DNA of 64,000 nucleotides from Amycolatopsis alkalitolerans. Lineage in GTDB: Bacteria > Actinomycetota > Actinomycetes > Mycobacteriales > Pseudonocardiaceae. Below are positions 11,241-21,701 of the stretch, in pieces. A model generated the notes under the pieces. That model was not told the DNA's origin. It saw only the letters and a program-made list of their open reading frames with translations, and did no database searches. Numbering within the stretch: the stretch's first letter is position 1; every line of letters starts with the position of its first letter. The stretch covers positions 186,001-250,000 of the forward strand of contig NZ_VDFW01000001.1 in NCBI RefSeq assembly GCF_006152065.1, in the 5' to 3' direction. The position numbers and the translations under genes were made by a program.

Positions 11241-12221
11241 ATGCGGATCATGAGTCGTTCCCGTGCGGTCGTCGCCGTCCTCGCCGGCGTGCTGGCGCTT
11301 GCCGGATGCGGGTCCGGGCCGAGGCAGGTCGGGGCCGCGTTCCTGATCGGGAACCACGAGGTCACCCAGGACCAGGTGCAGGCGCTGATCGACAAGGCGG
11401 TGCGGGAACAGCCCGCCGCTCAGCAACTCGCGCAGCAGCACAAACTCGACCAGCTCGGCCGCGCGATCGTGAGCCAGCTCGTCGTGCACGAGCTGGTCAC
11501 CACCGCGGCCCGGCACGAGGGGCTCACCGCGGACGAGAACCTGGTCACGCAGACGCTGGCGCAGGATCCGCTCGCCGCCCCGGTGCCCACCACGGGCGTC
11601 GACCCGTCCCAGGTGCCGGACCAGATCGCCTACCGCGCCCGCGATCACCGCGAGGCGGTCACCGACCAGGTCCTGATGCGCGACCTCGCCCTGAAGTACT
11701 TCGACAAGATGTCGGTCACGTTCGACTACACCTCGGTGGTCTCCGAGCGCCCGGGCGCGACCATGCGTGATCAGGCGCTCGCCAAGGCGGAGCAGATGGC
11801 CGCGAACCCGGCGGCCGCCGCGCAGGTCATCCAGGCCGACACCGCCGCGGGTGCGGAGACCAGCGTCGGCGAGCGGGTGCCGGCCGTGCAGGCACCCGAC
11901 CTCGCCGCGACCGTGGTGTTCGGCGCGCTGCCGGGCAGCGTCATCGCGTTCCAGCCGAGCAGCCAGCAGGCGGCGTGGATCGTCGCGGTAATCCGCCAGC
12001 GGGACCTGAACACGCGCCAGTCGGTCGACCAGACGACCGAGCCGACCGCGAGCCAGCTGGTCGCGATCGGCCAGCGGCTCCTGGAGCCGTACGCCGACGT
12101 AGCCGGGCTGAAAATCAACCCGCGCTACGGTGTATGGGACCCGGTCGCGATGACCGTCGCGCCCAGTGCCGCCGAAACCACCGGCGCCGTCATCTCCGTG
12201 AAGGGATCCACTCAGCCTTGA
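11241..12221 (+). CDS. SurA N-terminal-like lipoprotein
   Basis: This secreted lipoprotein of about 326 residues has a signal peptide ending VLALAGCGSG, so the Cys in LAGC is lipidated. It is followed by a SurA-like chaperone region (GAAFLIGNHEVTQDQVQALI). The remainder is helical, and no clear PPIase domain is seen. A role in folding or handling exported proteins is inferred from the N-domain only. The start is either GTG 11238 or ATG 11241. Its TGA overlaps the TTG start of mazG by 4 nt, so the two are translationally coupled. Confidence 0.82.
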   Translation: MRIMSRSRAVVAVLAGVLALAGCGSGPRQVGAAFLIGNHEVTQDQVQALIDKAVREQPAAQQLAQQHKLDQLGRAIVSQLVVHELVTTAARHEGLTADENLVTQTLAQDPLAAPVPTTGVDPSQVPDQIAYRARDHREAVTDQVLMRDLALKYFDKMSVTFDYTSVVSERPGATMRDQALAKAEQMAANPAAAAQVIQADTAAGAETSVGERVPAVQAPDLAATVVFGALPGSVIAFQPSSQQAAWIVAVIRQRDLNTRQSVDQTTEPTASQLVAIGQRLLEPYADVAGLKINPRYGVWDPVAMTVAPSAAETTGAVISVKGSTQP

Positions 12222-13159
12222 CCGCCACCGTCGTCCTGCTGCCCTACCCCGACGCCGGTGTCCCCCTCGCCGCGATCCCGTATGTCCGCGACGCGCGAGC
12301 CGTGTACGCGAGCGGGCTCGATCTGCCGGGCGCCAAGCCGGCGCCCGAGCCGTCGGCGCTGGCGCGGGAGGAGGGCCCGCTGGTGGTGTTCGCGCCCTCG
12401 ATGGACGATCCCGCGGTCCAGGCGCTGCCCGGCGCGCAGGTCATCACGCAGCCACAAGGGGCCGGGCTGGTCGAGGCGGCACAGGTGATGGACGTGCTGC
12501 GCTCGCCGGGCGGTTGCCCGTGGGACGCCAAGCAGACGCACGAGTCGCTGCGGCAGTACCTGGTGGAAGAGACCTACGAGCTTCTCGACGCGATCGAGGA
12601 GAACGACCGTGTGGCGCTGCGCGAGGAACTCGGCGACGTGCTCCTGCAGGTACTCTTCCACGCTCGTCTGGCGGCCGAGGACGCGGGCGAACCGTTCGAC
12701 ATCGACGCGGTGGCGGGTGCGCTCGTGGCGAAGCTGGTCGGGCGGCATCCGCATGTGTTCGCGGACGCGGAGAAGATCCACACGCCCGAGCATCAGGAAG
12801 TGAAGTGGGAGGAGCTCAAGCAGGCCGAGAAGCAGCGTCAGTCTATTGTGGACGGCGTCGCGCTCGGTCAGCCCGCGGCCGCGCTCGCCGGGAAGCTCGG
12901 GCAGCGCAGCGGCCGCGCGGGCATCCCGCTCGACCTGTTCCCCTCCGGTCTGGACGCCCCGGGGCGGATGTTCACCCTCGCCGCCACCGCGCGTCGCGCG
13001 GGGGTGGACCCGGAGGGTGAGCTGCGGGCGGTGGCGAAGCGCTTCGCCGCGCAGGTGCGCGCGGCGGAGGCGAACGCGCGTGCGGCCGGCGTCGATCCGT
13101 CCACTTTGGAGGCCGAGGGCTGGCGCGCCTACTGGCCGAAGAGCGAATCGCCCCAGTAG
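12218..13159 (+). CDS. mazG: Nucleoside triphosphate pyrophosphohydrolase MazG
   Basis: This 313-residue NTP pyrophosphohydrolase hydrolyses (d)NTPs to monophosphates and pyrophosphate, limiting damaged or alarmone-linked nucleotides. An N-terminal extension of about 85 residues, also seen in mycobacterial MazG, precedes the MazG domain. Key elements are GGCPWDAKQTHESLRQYLVE, the metal-binding EETYEL and EELGDVLLQVLFH, and the later VGRHPHVF and EVKWEELKQAEK. The TTG at 12218 forms a TTGA overlap with the preceding stop. The 3' end overlaps the convergent efeB gene by 31 nt. Confidence 0.95.
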   Translation: MTATVVLLPYPDAGVPLAAIPYVRDARAVYASGLDLPGAKPAPEPSALAREEGPLVVFAPSMDDPAVQALPGAQVITQPQGAGLVEAAQVMDVLRSPGGCPWDAKQTHESLRQYLVEETYELLDAIEENDRVALREELGDVLLQVLFHARLAAEDAGEPFDIDAVAGALVAKLVGRHPHVFADAEKIHTPEHQEVKWEELKQAEKQRQSIVDGVALGQPAAALAGKLGQRSGRAGIPLDLFPSGLDAPGRMFTLAATARRAGVDPEGELRAVAKRFAAQVRAAEANARAAGVDPSTLEAEGWRAYWPKSESPQ

Positions 13160-14376
13160 CCGGTTTCCGACACCCCGGGCGGCACGGCGAACAGCGCCGA
13201 ACCGGTGTGCTGGACGTACTCCATCATCGTGTCCTTGGCCGAAAGCGCGTTCTGCATCGGGATGTACTGCTTGCCCGGGTCCCGGTTGAAGGCGATGAAG
13301 AACAGCCCGGCCTCGAGATGCCCGACCCCGTCGGACCCGTCGACGAAGTTGTAGCCGCGGCGCAGGATCTTCACGCCGTTCAACGATTCCGCCGCGGCCA
13401 GCCGGATATGCGAGTCCGCCGGGATCATCGGCTCGCCGTCCGCGCCGCCGACGTGCAGGTCCACCGGGTCGAACTCGGCGTTCTGCCCGAGCGCGGCCCC
13501 ACTGCCCTTCGCCCGGCCGACGATCTTCTCCTGCTCGTCGAGCGAGGTCCGGTCCCAGGTCTCGATGTGCATCCGGATGCGGCGCGCCACCAGGTAGGAA
13601 CCGCCCGCGAGCCACGGCTGGTCGTCGGTCTCGGTGACCCAGACGTGCTCGTCGAGCGCGGACGACTCCTCGGCCTTGAGGTTGTTCGTGCCGTCCTTGA
13701 ACCCGAACAGGTTCCGCGGGGTGCTCTGCGTGGTCGAGGTCGAGGAACTGCGCCCGAAGCCCAGCTGGGACCAGCGCACTTCGGTCTTGCCGAAGCCGAG
13801 CCGCACCAGGTTGCGCACCGCGTGCACCGCCACCTGCGGATCGTTCGCGCACGCCTGGATGCACAGGTCGCCGCCGCTGCGCGCCGGGTCGAGGTTGTCC
13901 TTCGGGAACGCCGGTAAGTCGGTGAGCGCGGCTGGGCGGCGCGAGGCGAGGCCGAACCGGCCGTCGAACAGCGACGGTCCGAAGCCGATCGTCAGCGTGA
14001 GCGCGGACGCGGGGAGGTCGAGCGCTTCGCCGGTGTCGTCGGGCGGCGCGGCCTTCGCTCCGCCGACCGCCCCGGACATGCCGACTTCCCGGCCGGCCGT
14101 CATCCGCCGCGCCGCGCCGGTCCAGGTCTTGAGCAACGACACCAGCGCCGCGCGGTCCTTCGTCGTGACGTCGAGCGCCGCGAAATGCAGGTGTTCCTGC
14201 GCGGGCGTGACGATCCCGGCCTGACGCGCGCCGGTGAACGGCACGATGTCCGTTGCCGCGGCGGCGGTGTTCGTGCCGAGCGCGCGGTCGATCCCGACCC
14301 CGGCGGCACCCGCCCCGACGAGCGCGGCGCCGGCGCCGGCGAGGCCGAACACCCGGCGCCGGGACACCTCGCTCAT
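13129..14376 (-). CDS. efeB: Iron-uptake DyP-type peroxidase EfeB
   Basis: This 415-residue dye-decolourising-type heme peroxidase is exported folded by the Tat system (SRRRVFGLAGAGAALVGAGA, twin-arginine signal). The DyP signature appears as FGFKDGTNN (GxxDG type), and the C-terminal part has AFNRDPGKQYIPMQ with the conserved arginine. In EfeUOB systems it acts outside the membrane in ferrous iron oxidation or heme-iron handling. It is third in the efeU-efeO-efeB operon, its ATG overlapping the efeO stop by 4 nt. Its 3' end overlaps mazG in the opposite orientation. Confidence 0.95.
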   Translation of the reverse strand: MSEVSRRRVFGLAGAGAALVGAGAAGVGIDRALGTNTAAAATDIVPFTGARQAGIVTPAQEHLHFAALDVTTKDRAALVSLLKTWTGAARRMTAGREVGMSGAVGGAKAAPPDDTGEALDLPASALTLTIGFGPSLFDGRFGLASRRPAALTDLPAFPKDNLDPARSGGDLCIQACANDPQVAVHAVRNLVRLGFGKTEVRWSQLGFGRSSSTSTTQSTPRNLFGFKDGTNNLKAEESSALDEHVWVTETDDQPWLAGGSYLVARRIRMHIETWDRTSLDEQEKIVGRAKGSGAALGQNAEFDPVDLHVGGADGEPMIPADSHIRLAAAESLNGVKILRRGYNFVDGSDGVGHLEAGLFFIAFNRDPGKQYIPMQNALSAKDTMMEYVQHTGSALFAVPPGVSETGYWGDSLFGQ

Positions 14377-15506
14377 TGCGCCACGACCTCCGCGACCTTG
14401 CTCAGCGGTTCGCTCAACGCGTCGACCGCCGACGCGAACTCCTTGATCTGGTCCTGGCTCAGCTCGGTGTAGTACTTGAACCCGTCACCGGCGCGGGTCG
14501 CGTCGAGCAGCTTCTGCACGTTCGCGAACTGCCCGTCGATGGTGGACACCAGCGCCGCGTCCCGGGCCTGCAGCACCGGCCGCAACGCCTGTACCGCCGC
14601 CTTCGAACCGTCCACATTGGCCTGGAAGTCCCACAGATCGGTGTGCGAGAAGGCCTCCTCCTCGCCGGTGATCTTGCCGGTCGCGACCTCGTCGAGCAGT
14701 TCCTTGGCGCCGTTGCCCAGATCGAGCGCGCTCAGCTCGAGCGTCTTCGACTTGCCGATCAGGGCGTTGACGTCCGAGACGAGCCGGTCGGCGACCTGCG
14801 CGCTGTCCGGCTGCAGCCCGGTCACCCACAGATCCTTCTCCAGCCGGTGGAAACCGGTGAACTGCTGGCCCTGTTCGAGATCCGCCTCGCGGGCGTCGAT
14901 CGCCGGGTCCAGGTCGCCGAACTTCTCCGCGACCGGCTCGATCCGCTCGTAGTAGACGCGGGTGGCCGCATAGCGCGCCTTCGCGTCTTCGACGTTGCCG
15001 GATTTGACCGCGTCGGCGAACTTCTGCGTCTCCGTGCGGAGCACGTCGGTCTGGTCTTCCACATAGGACGCGTAGCTCTTGGTGGCGGCGGCCAGTTCGG
15101 CGTTCGAGTCGGCCTGCTTCGCCGCGCTGCCCGCCACGGTGAACGTGCCGCGGATACCGTCGCCGGTCATACCGGGCTTGCACGCGGTCTGATAGGTACC
15201 GGCGGTCGCGATCTCGACGGTGAGCTTGCGGGTCAGCCCGGGGGCGATGTTCTCGACCTCGCCCATGATCCGGTCGCCCTCGGCGTAGAGGTAGAACTCG
15301 GTGACCTTGGTGCCCTTGTTGGTGACCTCGAAGGTCAGGTTGCCCGCGTTCGCGGTGGTGGCGGAGACCTCGCACGCGGTATCGGAAGCCGAGACGGTGA
15401 TGGGCCCGCCGCCCCCGCTCGCCGAATCCCCGCCGCCCGAGCATGCGGCCAGCGTCAGCAGCGCGGCCGGACCGGCCAGCGCGAACAGTCTCTTCGGCAA
15501 GGTCAC
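14373..15506 (-). CDS. efeO: Iron-uptake lipoprotein EfeO
   Basis: This lipoprotein of about 377 residues has a cupredoxin-like N-domain (DTACEVSATTANAGNLTFEV, then TACKPGM) and an imelysin-like M75 domain containing the GxHxxE-type motif as TGFHRLEKDLW. It binds iron outside the membrane and passes it to EfeU. The lipobox is LLTLAACSGG. Two starts compete. GTG 15506 overlaps the efeU stop in a GTGA. TTG 15500 has AAGGAG ending 5 nt upstream and yields MPKRLFALAG. Either leaves the signal intact. Confidence 0.94.
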   Translation of the reverse strand: MTLPKRLFALAGPAALLTLAACSGGGDSASGGGGPITVSASDTACEVSATTANAGNLTFEVTNKGTKVTEFYLYAEGDRIMGEVENIAPGLTRKLTVEIATAGTYQTACKPGMTGDGIRGTFTVAGSAAKQADSNAELAAATKSYASYVEDQTDVLRTETQKFADAVKSGNVEDAKARYAATRVYYERIEPVAEKFGDLDPAIDAREADLEQGQQFTGFHRLEKDLWVTGLQPDSAQVADRLVSDVNALIGKSKTLELSALDLGNGAKELLDEVATGKITGEEEAFSHTDLWDFQANVDGSKAAVQALRPVLQARDAALVSTIDGQFANVQKLLDATRAGDGFKYYTELSQDQIKEFASAVDALSEPLSKVAEVVAQ

Positions 15507-16336
15507 TCCTTCGCACCCGCGAGGGCGGGTTTCGGGGCGGTAGGCCGCAGGAACAGCGGCAGCACGATCAGGACGTAGGCCACCCATGCGGTGGCCTGCA
15601 GGACGGTGGTCTGCTGGGAGTAGTTGAAGATCCCCTTCAGCAGCGCGCCGTACCAGGAGGTTTCGGGGATCGCGCCCGATGTGTCGAACGCGAGGGTGTG
15701 CAGCCCCGGCAGGAACGCGGCCTCCTGCAGATCGTGCAGGCCGTAGCCGAGTACCCCGGCGGCGACGAAGACGAGCAGCACGCCGGTCACGGTGAAGAAC
15801 TTGCCCAGGTTGAACCGGACGGCGCCGCGGTAGAGCAGGTACGCGATGGTCACCGCGGCGGCGATCCCGATGGCGAACCCGATCAGCGGCTGCGTCGTGC
15901 CGCCCTGCGCGCTCTGCACCGAGGCGTAGAAGAAGACCGCCGTCTCGAGGCCTTCGCGGCCGACCGCGAGGAAGGACAGCAGCAGCACCGCGAGCGGGCC
16001 CACGGCGAGCGCTTCGTCCATCTTCCCGCGCAGTTCGGCGGCGATCGTCCGGGACGCCTTGCGCATCCAGAAGATCATCGCCGTGACGAACCCGACGGCG
16101 ACGATCGACAGGCTGCCGCCGAGCAGTTCCTGCTGTTCGAAGGACAGCTGCGCGGTGGTGTAGGTGAGGATCGCGCCGAACGCGATCGACAGCAGCACCG
16201 CGGCGGCGATCCCGGGCCAGACCCAGCGAAGGGCCTGCCGACGGTCGGTCTTGACCAGGAACGCAACCAGGATGCTCACCACGAGGGCGGCTTCGAGGCC
16301 TTCACGCAGGCCGATGAGCAGGCTCGAGAACAACAA
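15503..16336 (-). CDS. efeU: Ferrous iron permease EfeU (FTR1 family)
   Basis: This 277-residue polytopic permease has seven predicted membrane segments. The iron-binding REGLE motif occurs twice, once in the first helix (GLREGLEAALVV) and once in the fourth (GREGLETAVFF), which is diagnostic for FTR1/EfeU. It transports iron released by EfeO and EfeB. The TTG start at 16336 is supported by GGAGG about 7 nt upstream. It is first in the operon and lies downstream of two IdeR-like boxes, so iron repression is likely. Confidence 0.95.
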   Translation of the reverse strand: MLFSSLLIGLREGLEAALVVSILVAFLVKTDRRQALRWVWPGIAAAVLLSIAFGAILTYTTAQLSFEQQELLGGSLSIVAVGFVTAMIFWMRKASRTIAAELRGKMDEALAVGPLAVLLLSFLAVGREGLETAVFFYASVQSAQGGTTQPLIGFAIGIAAAVTIAYLLYRGAVRFNLGKFFTVTGVLLVFVAAGVLGYGLHDLQEAAFLPGLHTLAFDTSGAIPETSWYGALLKGIFNYSQQTTVLQATAWVAYVLIVLPLFLRPTAPKPALAGAKE

Positions 16337-16374
16337 CTTGGGGCCTCCTCAGTGCGGTCCGTTCACAGGATGTT

Positions 16375-16393
16375 TTAGGTAAGCCTTGCCTGT
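16375..16393. promoter_or_regulatory. IdeR/DmdR-type iron box upstream of efeU
   Basis: TTAGGTAAGCCTTGCCTGT matches the actinobacterial iron-box consensus (TTAGGTTAGSCTAACCTAA) at 14 of 19 positions by eye. It lies 39 nt upstream of the efeU start. Repression by an iron-loaded IdeR/DmdR protein is inferred. Confidence 0.6.
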
Positions 16394-16475
16394 ATGTCTA
16401 GTGCCAGTATGCCCCCGGCGTGCCGGATTCCGGGCAAATCGGGCGTTTCTGGGCGCGTTTGGGCTGGTCAGCGCC

Positions 16476-16494
16476 TTAGGTGAGGCTTAGATAA
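16476..16494. promoter_or_regulatory. Second IdeR/DmdR-type iron box
   Basis: TTAGGTGAGGCTTAGATAA matches the iron-box consensus at 15 of 19 positions by eye. It lies between efeU and the oppositely oriented transglycosylase-like gene, 59 nt upstream of the latter. It may regulate that gene, or act with the first box on efeUOB. Confidence 0.55.
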
Positions 16495-16552
16495 CGAATT
16501 GTGTGATCCCGGCGTCAGTAGCGCATGAGGGTGAGGCCGCTAACCTGATCCG

Positions 16553-17209
16553 GTGGTCGAGCCCACCCATCCAGGGGACACCAAGCCGCGTCGCTCGGCG
16601 TCCACGCTGTGGCTGGCTCTCGGTGTCGTCGCGACCGGCCTCATCCTGATCTTCACGTTGGGCACAACCAGGCCCGACAGCCCGAAGCCCCTGCCCGCGC
16701 CTGGGCCGCCGTCCCCGCCGCCCGCGGCCGCGGCGCCCAAGCCGGCCGTCGCCGCGCCCGTCGACCGGCCGACGAAATCCGACGAAGCCCAGTTGGACGA
16801 GTGGGCTCGCGACCTCGCCGGGCCCACGAAGCTCCCGGCTGTGCTGCTCGGCGCCTATGGCCGTGCGGAGATGCGGATGCGCGAAGAGGCGCCGAACTGC
16901 CACCTTTCGTGGGCGACGCTCGCGGGGCTGGGCCAGGTGCAGGCCGTCGGCTCCGGACCGCTGCCGGTGCCGCAGCCGATCTGGAACCGCTGGTCCGCAC
17001 GCGCGACGAACGACGCGAAACGCGCGGACATGCGCAACGTCGCCGACGCCGCGTACACCGTCGCCCGCTACCTGTGCTCGACCGGTGCGGACCTGTCGAC
17101 CGCGAACGGCTGGTGGTCGACGATCCTCGGCTACACCCAGTCCCTGCCGGACACCCGCGACACCCTCACCGCCGCCGACACCTTCGCCACCGCCGCCCCA
17201 GCCCGCTGA
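16553..17209 (+). CDS. LpqU-position transglycosylase-like membrane protein
   Basis: This 218-residue protein has one N-terminal membrane segment (TLWLALGVVATGLILIFTLG) and a Pro/Ala linker. The extracytoplasmic domain resembles the lytic transglycosylase fold (CHLSWATLAGLGQVQAVGSG). Its place between mazG and eno matches lpqU (Rv1022) of mycobacteria. In active relatives the helix after SWxxLAxIG carries the catalytic Glu (GxVE). Here the aligned residue is Gln130, so activity may be lost or displaced. An iron-box-like site lies upstream. The GTG start is the first in frame. Confidence 0.7.
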   Translation: MVEPTHPGDTKPRRSASTLWLALGVVATGLILIFTLGTTRPDSPKPLPAPGPPSPPPAAAAPKPAVAAPVDRPTKSDEAQLDEWARDLAGPTKLPAVLLGAYGRAEMRMREEAPNCHLSWATLAGLGQVQAVGSGPLPVPQPIWNRWSARATNDAKRADMRNVADAAYTVARYLCSTGADLSTANGWWSTILGYTQSLPDTRDTLTAADTFATAAPAR

Positions 17210-17224
17210 GCGGGGGCGGGGCGG

Positions 17225-17629
17225 TCAGGTTTCTTGCAGCCGGACGCGGGCGTTGACCTCGGACAGGGCGTCCTGGTACTCGGGGACCGGGTTCATCGCC
17301 CAAGCCATCCGTAATTGACCGAGCGCCTCGACCAACCGGCCGAGGCGCTGCAGTGTGCGGCCCAGTACGAACCGGGCGTAGTGATCCGACGGATCGAGCT
17401 CCAGCACGCGCGTGAACGCCTGCTCGGCATGCCTGAGCTGCGCGGAATGGAAATAAGCGCGGCCGGCCAGCAGCTGCACGCTCGGTTTGTCCGGTTCGGC
17501 GTCGAGCACTGGCTGCAGTGCCCTCAGCGCGTCGAGCGGGCGGCGGTTCTCGACCAGCGCCTCGGCTTGACGGAACGCCTCGAACCGGTTGTCACCGACA
17601 TGGTCCGGAGTCAGGTTCTCGCCATCCAT
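17225..17629 (-). CDS. Tetratricopeptide-repeat protein
   Basis: This 134-residue soluble protein consists of about three TPR-like helical pairs, for example QLLAGRAYFHSAQLRHAEQA followed by FTRVLELDPSDHYARFVLGR. No signal peptide or enzyme motif is present. Such small TPR proteins act as adaptors, and the partner is unknown. It converges on the transglycosylase-like gene with a 15-nt gap. Confidence 0.85.
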   Translation of the reverse strand: MDGENLTPDHVGDNRFEAFRQAEALVENRRPLDALRALQPVLDAEPDKPSVQLLAGRAYFHSAQLRHAEQAFTRVLELDPSDHYARFVLGRTLQRLGRLVEALGQLRMAWAMNPVPEYQDALSEVNARVRLQET

Positions 17630-17697
17630 AGTCAGATCGACGTTACCCCGCGGGACCGGCTTTCGGCAGGGGTGCGATCACGGGTCGGGATGGCGGC

Positions 17698-19517
<1,820 letters not shown>

Positions 19518-19528
19518 CGGTCGCGCCG

Positions 19529-20089
19529 ATGGACCAGCGGGGCAGGGAGCGGACCAGACGGGGCCGCCGCACGGAACGCCGTGCGGACGGCCAGTCGCCG
19601 CGCCGCGCCGCGGGTTCGCCGAGCGCGGAGAGCCGGCGTCGCCGGGTGCGGCGGGAGCCGGTCAAGTCGCGCCTGCGCCGGGGGCTCGGGGCGAAGCAGC
19701 CTGGCGGGGCGGCCCGGGTGCTCGGCATGTCGACGACGCGGCGGGCCGCGGTGCTCGCCATCGTCGTATGCGCGCTGGCGTTCACCCTGGCCGTGCCTTT
19801 GCGGACGTACCTGAGCCAGCGGGCGGAGATCTCCCAGCAGGAGCAGCAGCAGGCGCACCTTCGCGACGAGGTCGCGCGGCTGCAGGCGCGGCAGGCGGCG
19901 CTCAACGATCCGGCGCAGGTCGAGGCCGAGGCGCGGCGCCGGTTGCAGTACGTGATGCCCGGCGAGACGCCGTACCTCGTCCAACTGCCCGAGGACACGC
20001 CGCAGGGGCAGCAGCAGAGGGCGCGGCAGCAGGCCGAGCCCGGCGGCGCGGCCTGGTACGAGCAGCTGTGGTCCACGGTCGGGCACTGA
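19529..20089 (+). CDS. Septum formation initiator (FtsB/DivIC family)
   Basis: This 186-residue bitopic division protein has a long basic cytoplasmic tail of about 70 residues, one membrane segment (AAVLAIVVCALAFTLAVPLR), and a periplasmic coiled coil (EISQQEQQQAHLRDEVARLQ). The FtsB/DivIC-type tail includes RRLQYVMPGETPYLV. It would join the FtsQ-FtsL complex at the septum. The location directly after eno matches Rv1024. Confidence 0.93.
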   Translation: MDQRGRERTRRGRRTERRADGQSPRRAAGSPSAESRRRRVRREPVKSRLRRGLGAKQPGGAARVLGMSTTRRAAVLAIVVCALAFTLAVPLRTYLSQRAEISQQEQQQAHLRDEVARLQARQAALNDPAQVEAEARRRLQYVMPGETPYLVQLPEDTPQGQQQRARQQAEPGGAAWYEQLWSTVGH

Positions 20090-20112
20090 GCGCGGCTTGC
20101 GACAATAGGTTC

Positions 20113-20604
20113 GTGGAGAAGACGTTCGAGCCGGTGACCGAAGCCGACCGCGAGATCATCGCGCAGCAGCTCGGCCGCCCGCCCCGGGCCCTGCGCGCGA
20201 TCGCGGCCCGGTGCCCCAGCGGCCATCCGGCGGTGGTCCAGACCAGTCCGCGGCTCGAGAACGGCACGCCGTTTCCCACGTTGTACTACCTGACCTGCCC
20301 GCGCCTGGCCTCTCTCGTCGGGCGGCTGGAGGCGTCCGGCGTGATGAAGGAGATGACCGAACGCCTCGCCGTCGACGAGGAGCTGGCTGCGGCCTACCTG
20401 CGGGCGCACGAGTCGTACCTGGCCGAGCGGGACGCGATCGAACCGCTCGGTCACCAGATCACCGCGGGCGGGATGCCGGGCCGGGTCAAATGCCTGCATG
20501 TTCACCTCGCGCACACCCTCGCGCGCGGCCCTGGCGTGAACCCGTTCGGGGACGAGACGCTGGAGTTGCTGCGCCCCGACTGGCCGTCCGGCGACTGTGC
20601 CTAG
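20113..20604 (+). CDS. DUF501 family protein
   Basis: This 163-residue protein of unknown function is conserved in actinobacteria between the divIC-like gene and ppx. Diagnostic segments are QLGRPPRALRAIAARCPSGH, FPTLYYLTCPRLASLVGRLE and GGMPGRVKCLHVHLAHTLA. The last carries Cys and His residues that could bind metal. It starts at GTG 20113, 23 nt after the divIC-like stop, so they are likely cotranscribed. Confidence 0.93.
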   Translation: MEKTFEPVTEADREIIAQQLGRPPRALRAIAARCPSGHPAVVQTSPRLENGTPFPTLYYLTCPRLASLVGRLEASGVMKEMTERLAVDEELAAAYLRAHESYLAERDAIEPLGHQITAGGMPGRVKCLHVHLAHTLARGPGVNPFGDETLELLRPDWPSGDCA

Positions 20605-20668
20605 CGCCAGCCCCTCGCCCACCGCCACCCTCAACCGAGGCGCTTCGCGCCGCAGTACGCTTCCGAGC

Positions 20669-21625
20669 ATGCCCCGAGTTGCCGCGATCGACTGTGGAAC
20701 GAACTCCATCCGCCTGCTCGTCGCCGAGCTGACCGAGCGCCACGACGGCACCGTCGACCTGCGTGACCTGCACCGCGAGATGCGCATCGTGCGGCTCGGG
20801 CAGGGCGTGGACGCGACCGGCGAGCTCGCCCCCGAAGCGCTGGAGCGCACCCGCGTGGCGCTCGCCGACTACACGATCGCGGCGCGTCGCAAGGGCGTCG
20901 AGCGGGTCCGCATGGTCGCCACCTCGGCCACCCGCGACGCCCGCAACCGGGACGATTTCTTCGCGATGACGAGGGAAGTCCTCGGTGCCGAGGCGGAGGT
21001 GATCAGCGGCGACGAGGAGGCGCGGCTGTCATTCACCGGCGCGGTCGGGGAGCAGGATCCCGACGACGGACCGTTCCTCGTGGTCGACGTCGGCGGCGGT
21101 TCGACCGAACTGGTGCTCGGTGAGTGGGACGGCCGGAGTGCCTCGATCACCGCGGCGAAGTCGGTCGACGTCGGCTGCGTGCGCCTCACCGAGCGGGCCC
21201 TGAAGTCGGATCCGCCCACGGCGGACGAGATCGCCGCGGGCCGGGAGTTCGCGACCGGCGTGCTCGGGCAGGCCTTCGACGTGGTGGACGTGTCGAAGGC
21301 GAGGACCTGGATCGGGGTCGCCGGCACGGTCACCACGCTCTCGGCCGTGGCACAGCAGCTGCCGGAGTACGACTCGGAGCGCACGCACCTTTCCCGCCTG
21401 TCGCGGGCGCAGCTGTTCGCGCTGTCGGATGAACTGCTCGCGGCCGACCACGAAACCAGGGCCGCGAACCCGGTGATCCACCCCGGCCGGGTGGACGTCA
21501 TCGGCGGCGGGGCGCTCATCGTGCGGTTGCTCGCGGAACAGCTGGCCGAGCGCGGTGGGCCCACGGAGCTGATCGTCAGCGAGCACGACATCCTCGACGG
21601 GATCGCCCTCTCGCTTGCCCACTGA
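20669..21625 (+). CDS. ppx: Exopolyphosphatase / pppGpp phosphohydrolase family
   Basis: This 318-residue Ppx/GppA protein belongs to the ASKHA fold. Phosphate-loop motifs are visible as AIDCGTNSIRLLVAEL at the start, SGDEEARLSFTGAV, and VVDVGGGSTELVLGE. It hydrolyses polyphosphate or pppGpp; which one cannot be told. The ATG at 20669 begins on the first strand and is preferred to an in-frame GTG at 20597, which would overlap the DUF501 gene. The order matches Rv1025-Rv1026. Confidence 0.94.
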   Translation: MPRVAAIDCGTNSIRLLVAELTERHDGTVDLRDLHREMRIVRLGQGVDATGELAPEALERTRVALADYTIAARRKGVERVRMVATSATRDARNRDDFFAMTREVLGAEAEVISGDEEARLSFTGAVGEQDPDDGPFLVVDVGGGSTELVLGEWDGRSASITAAKSVDVGCVRLTERALKSDPPTADEIAAGREFATGVLGQAFDVVDVSKARTWIGVAGTVTTLSAVAQQLPEYDSERTHLSRLSRAQLFALSDELLAADHETRAANPVIHPGRVDVIGGGALIVRLLAEQLAERGGPTELIVSEHDILDGIALSLAH

Positions 21626-21701
21626 CTTTAGTCGGGTTTTTGTGCCGCTTTACCAAAACCTTAGGTAGGTTCCTCTCACCCTGTGGTGAGGAGGAGTTTC
21701 C

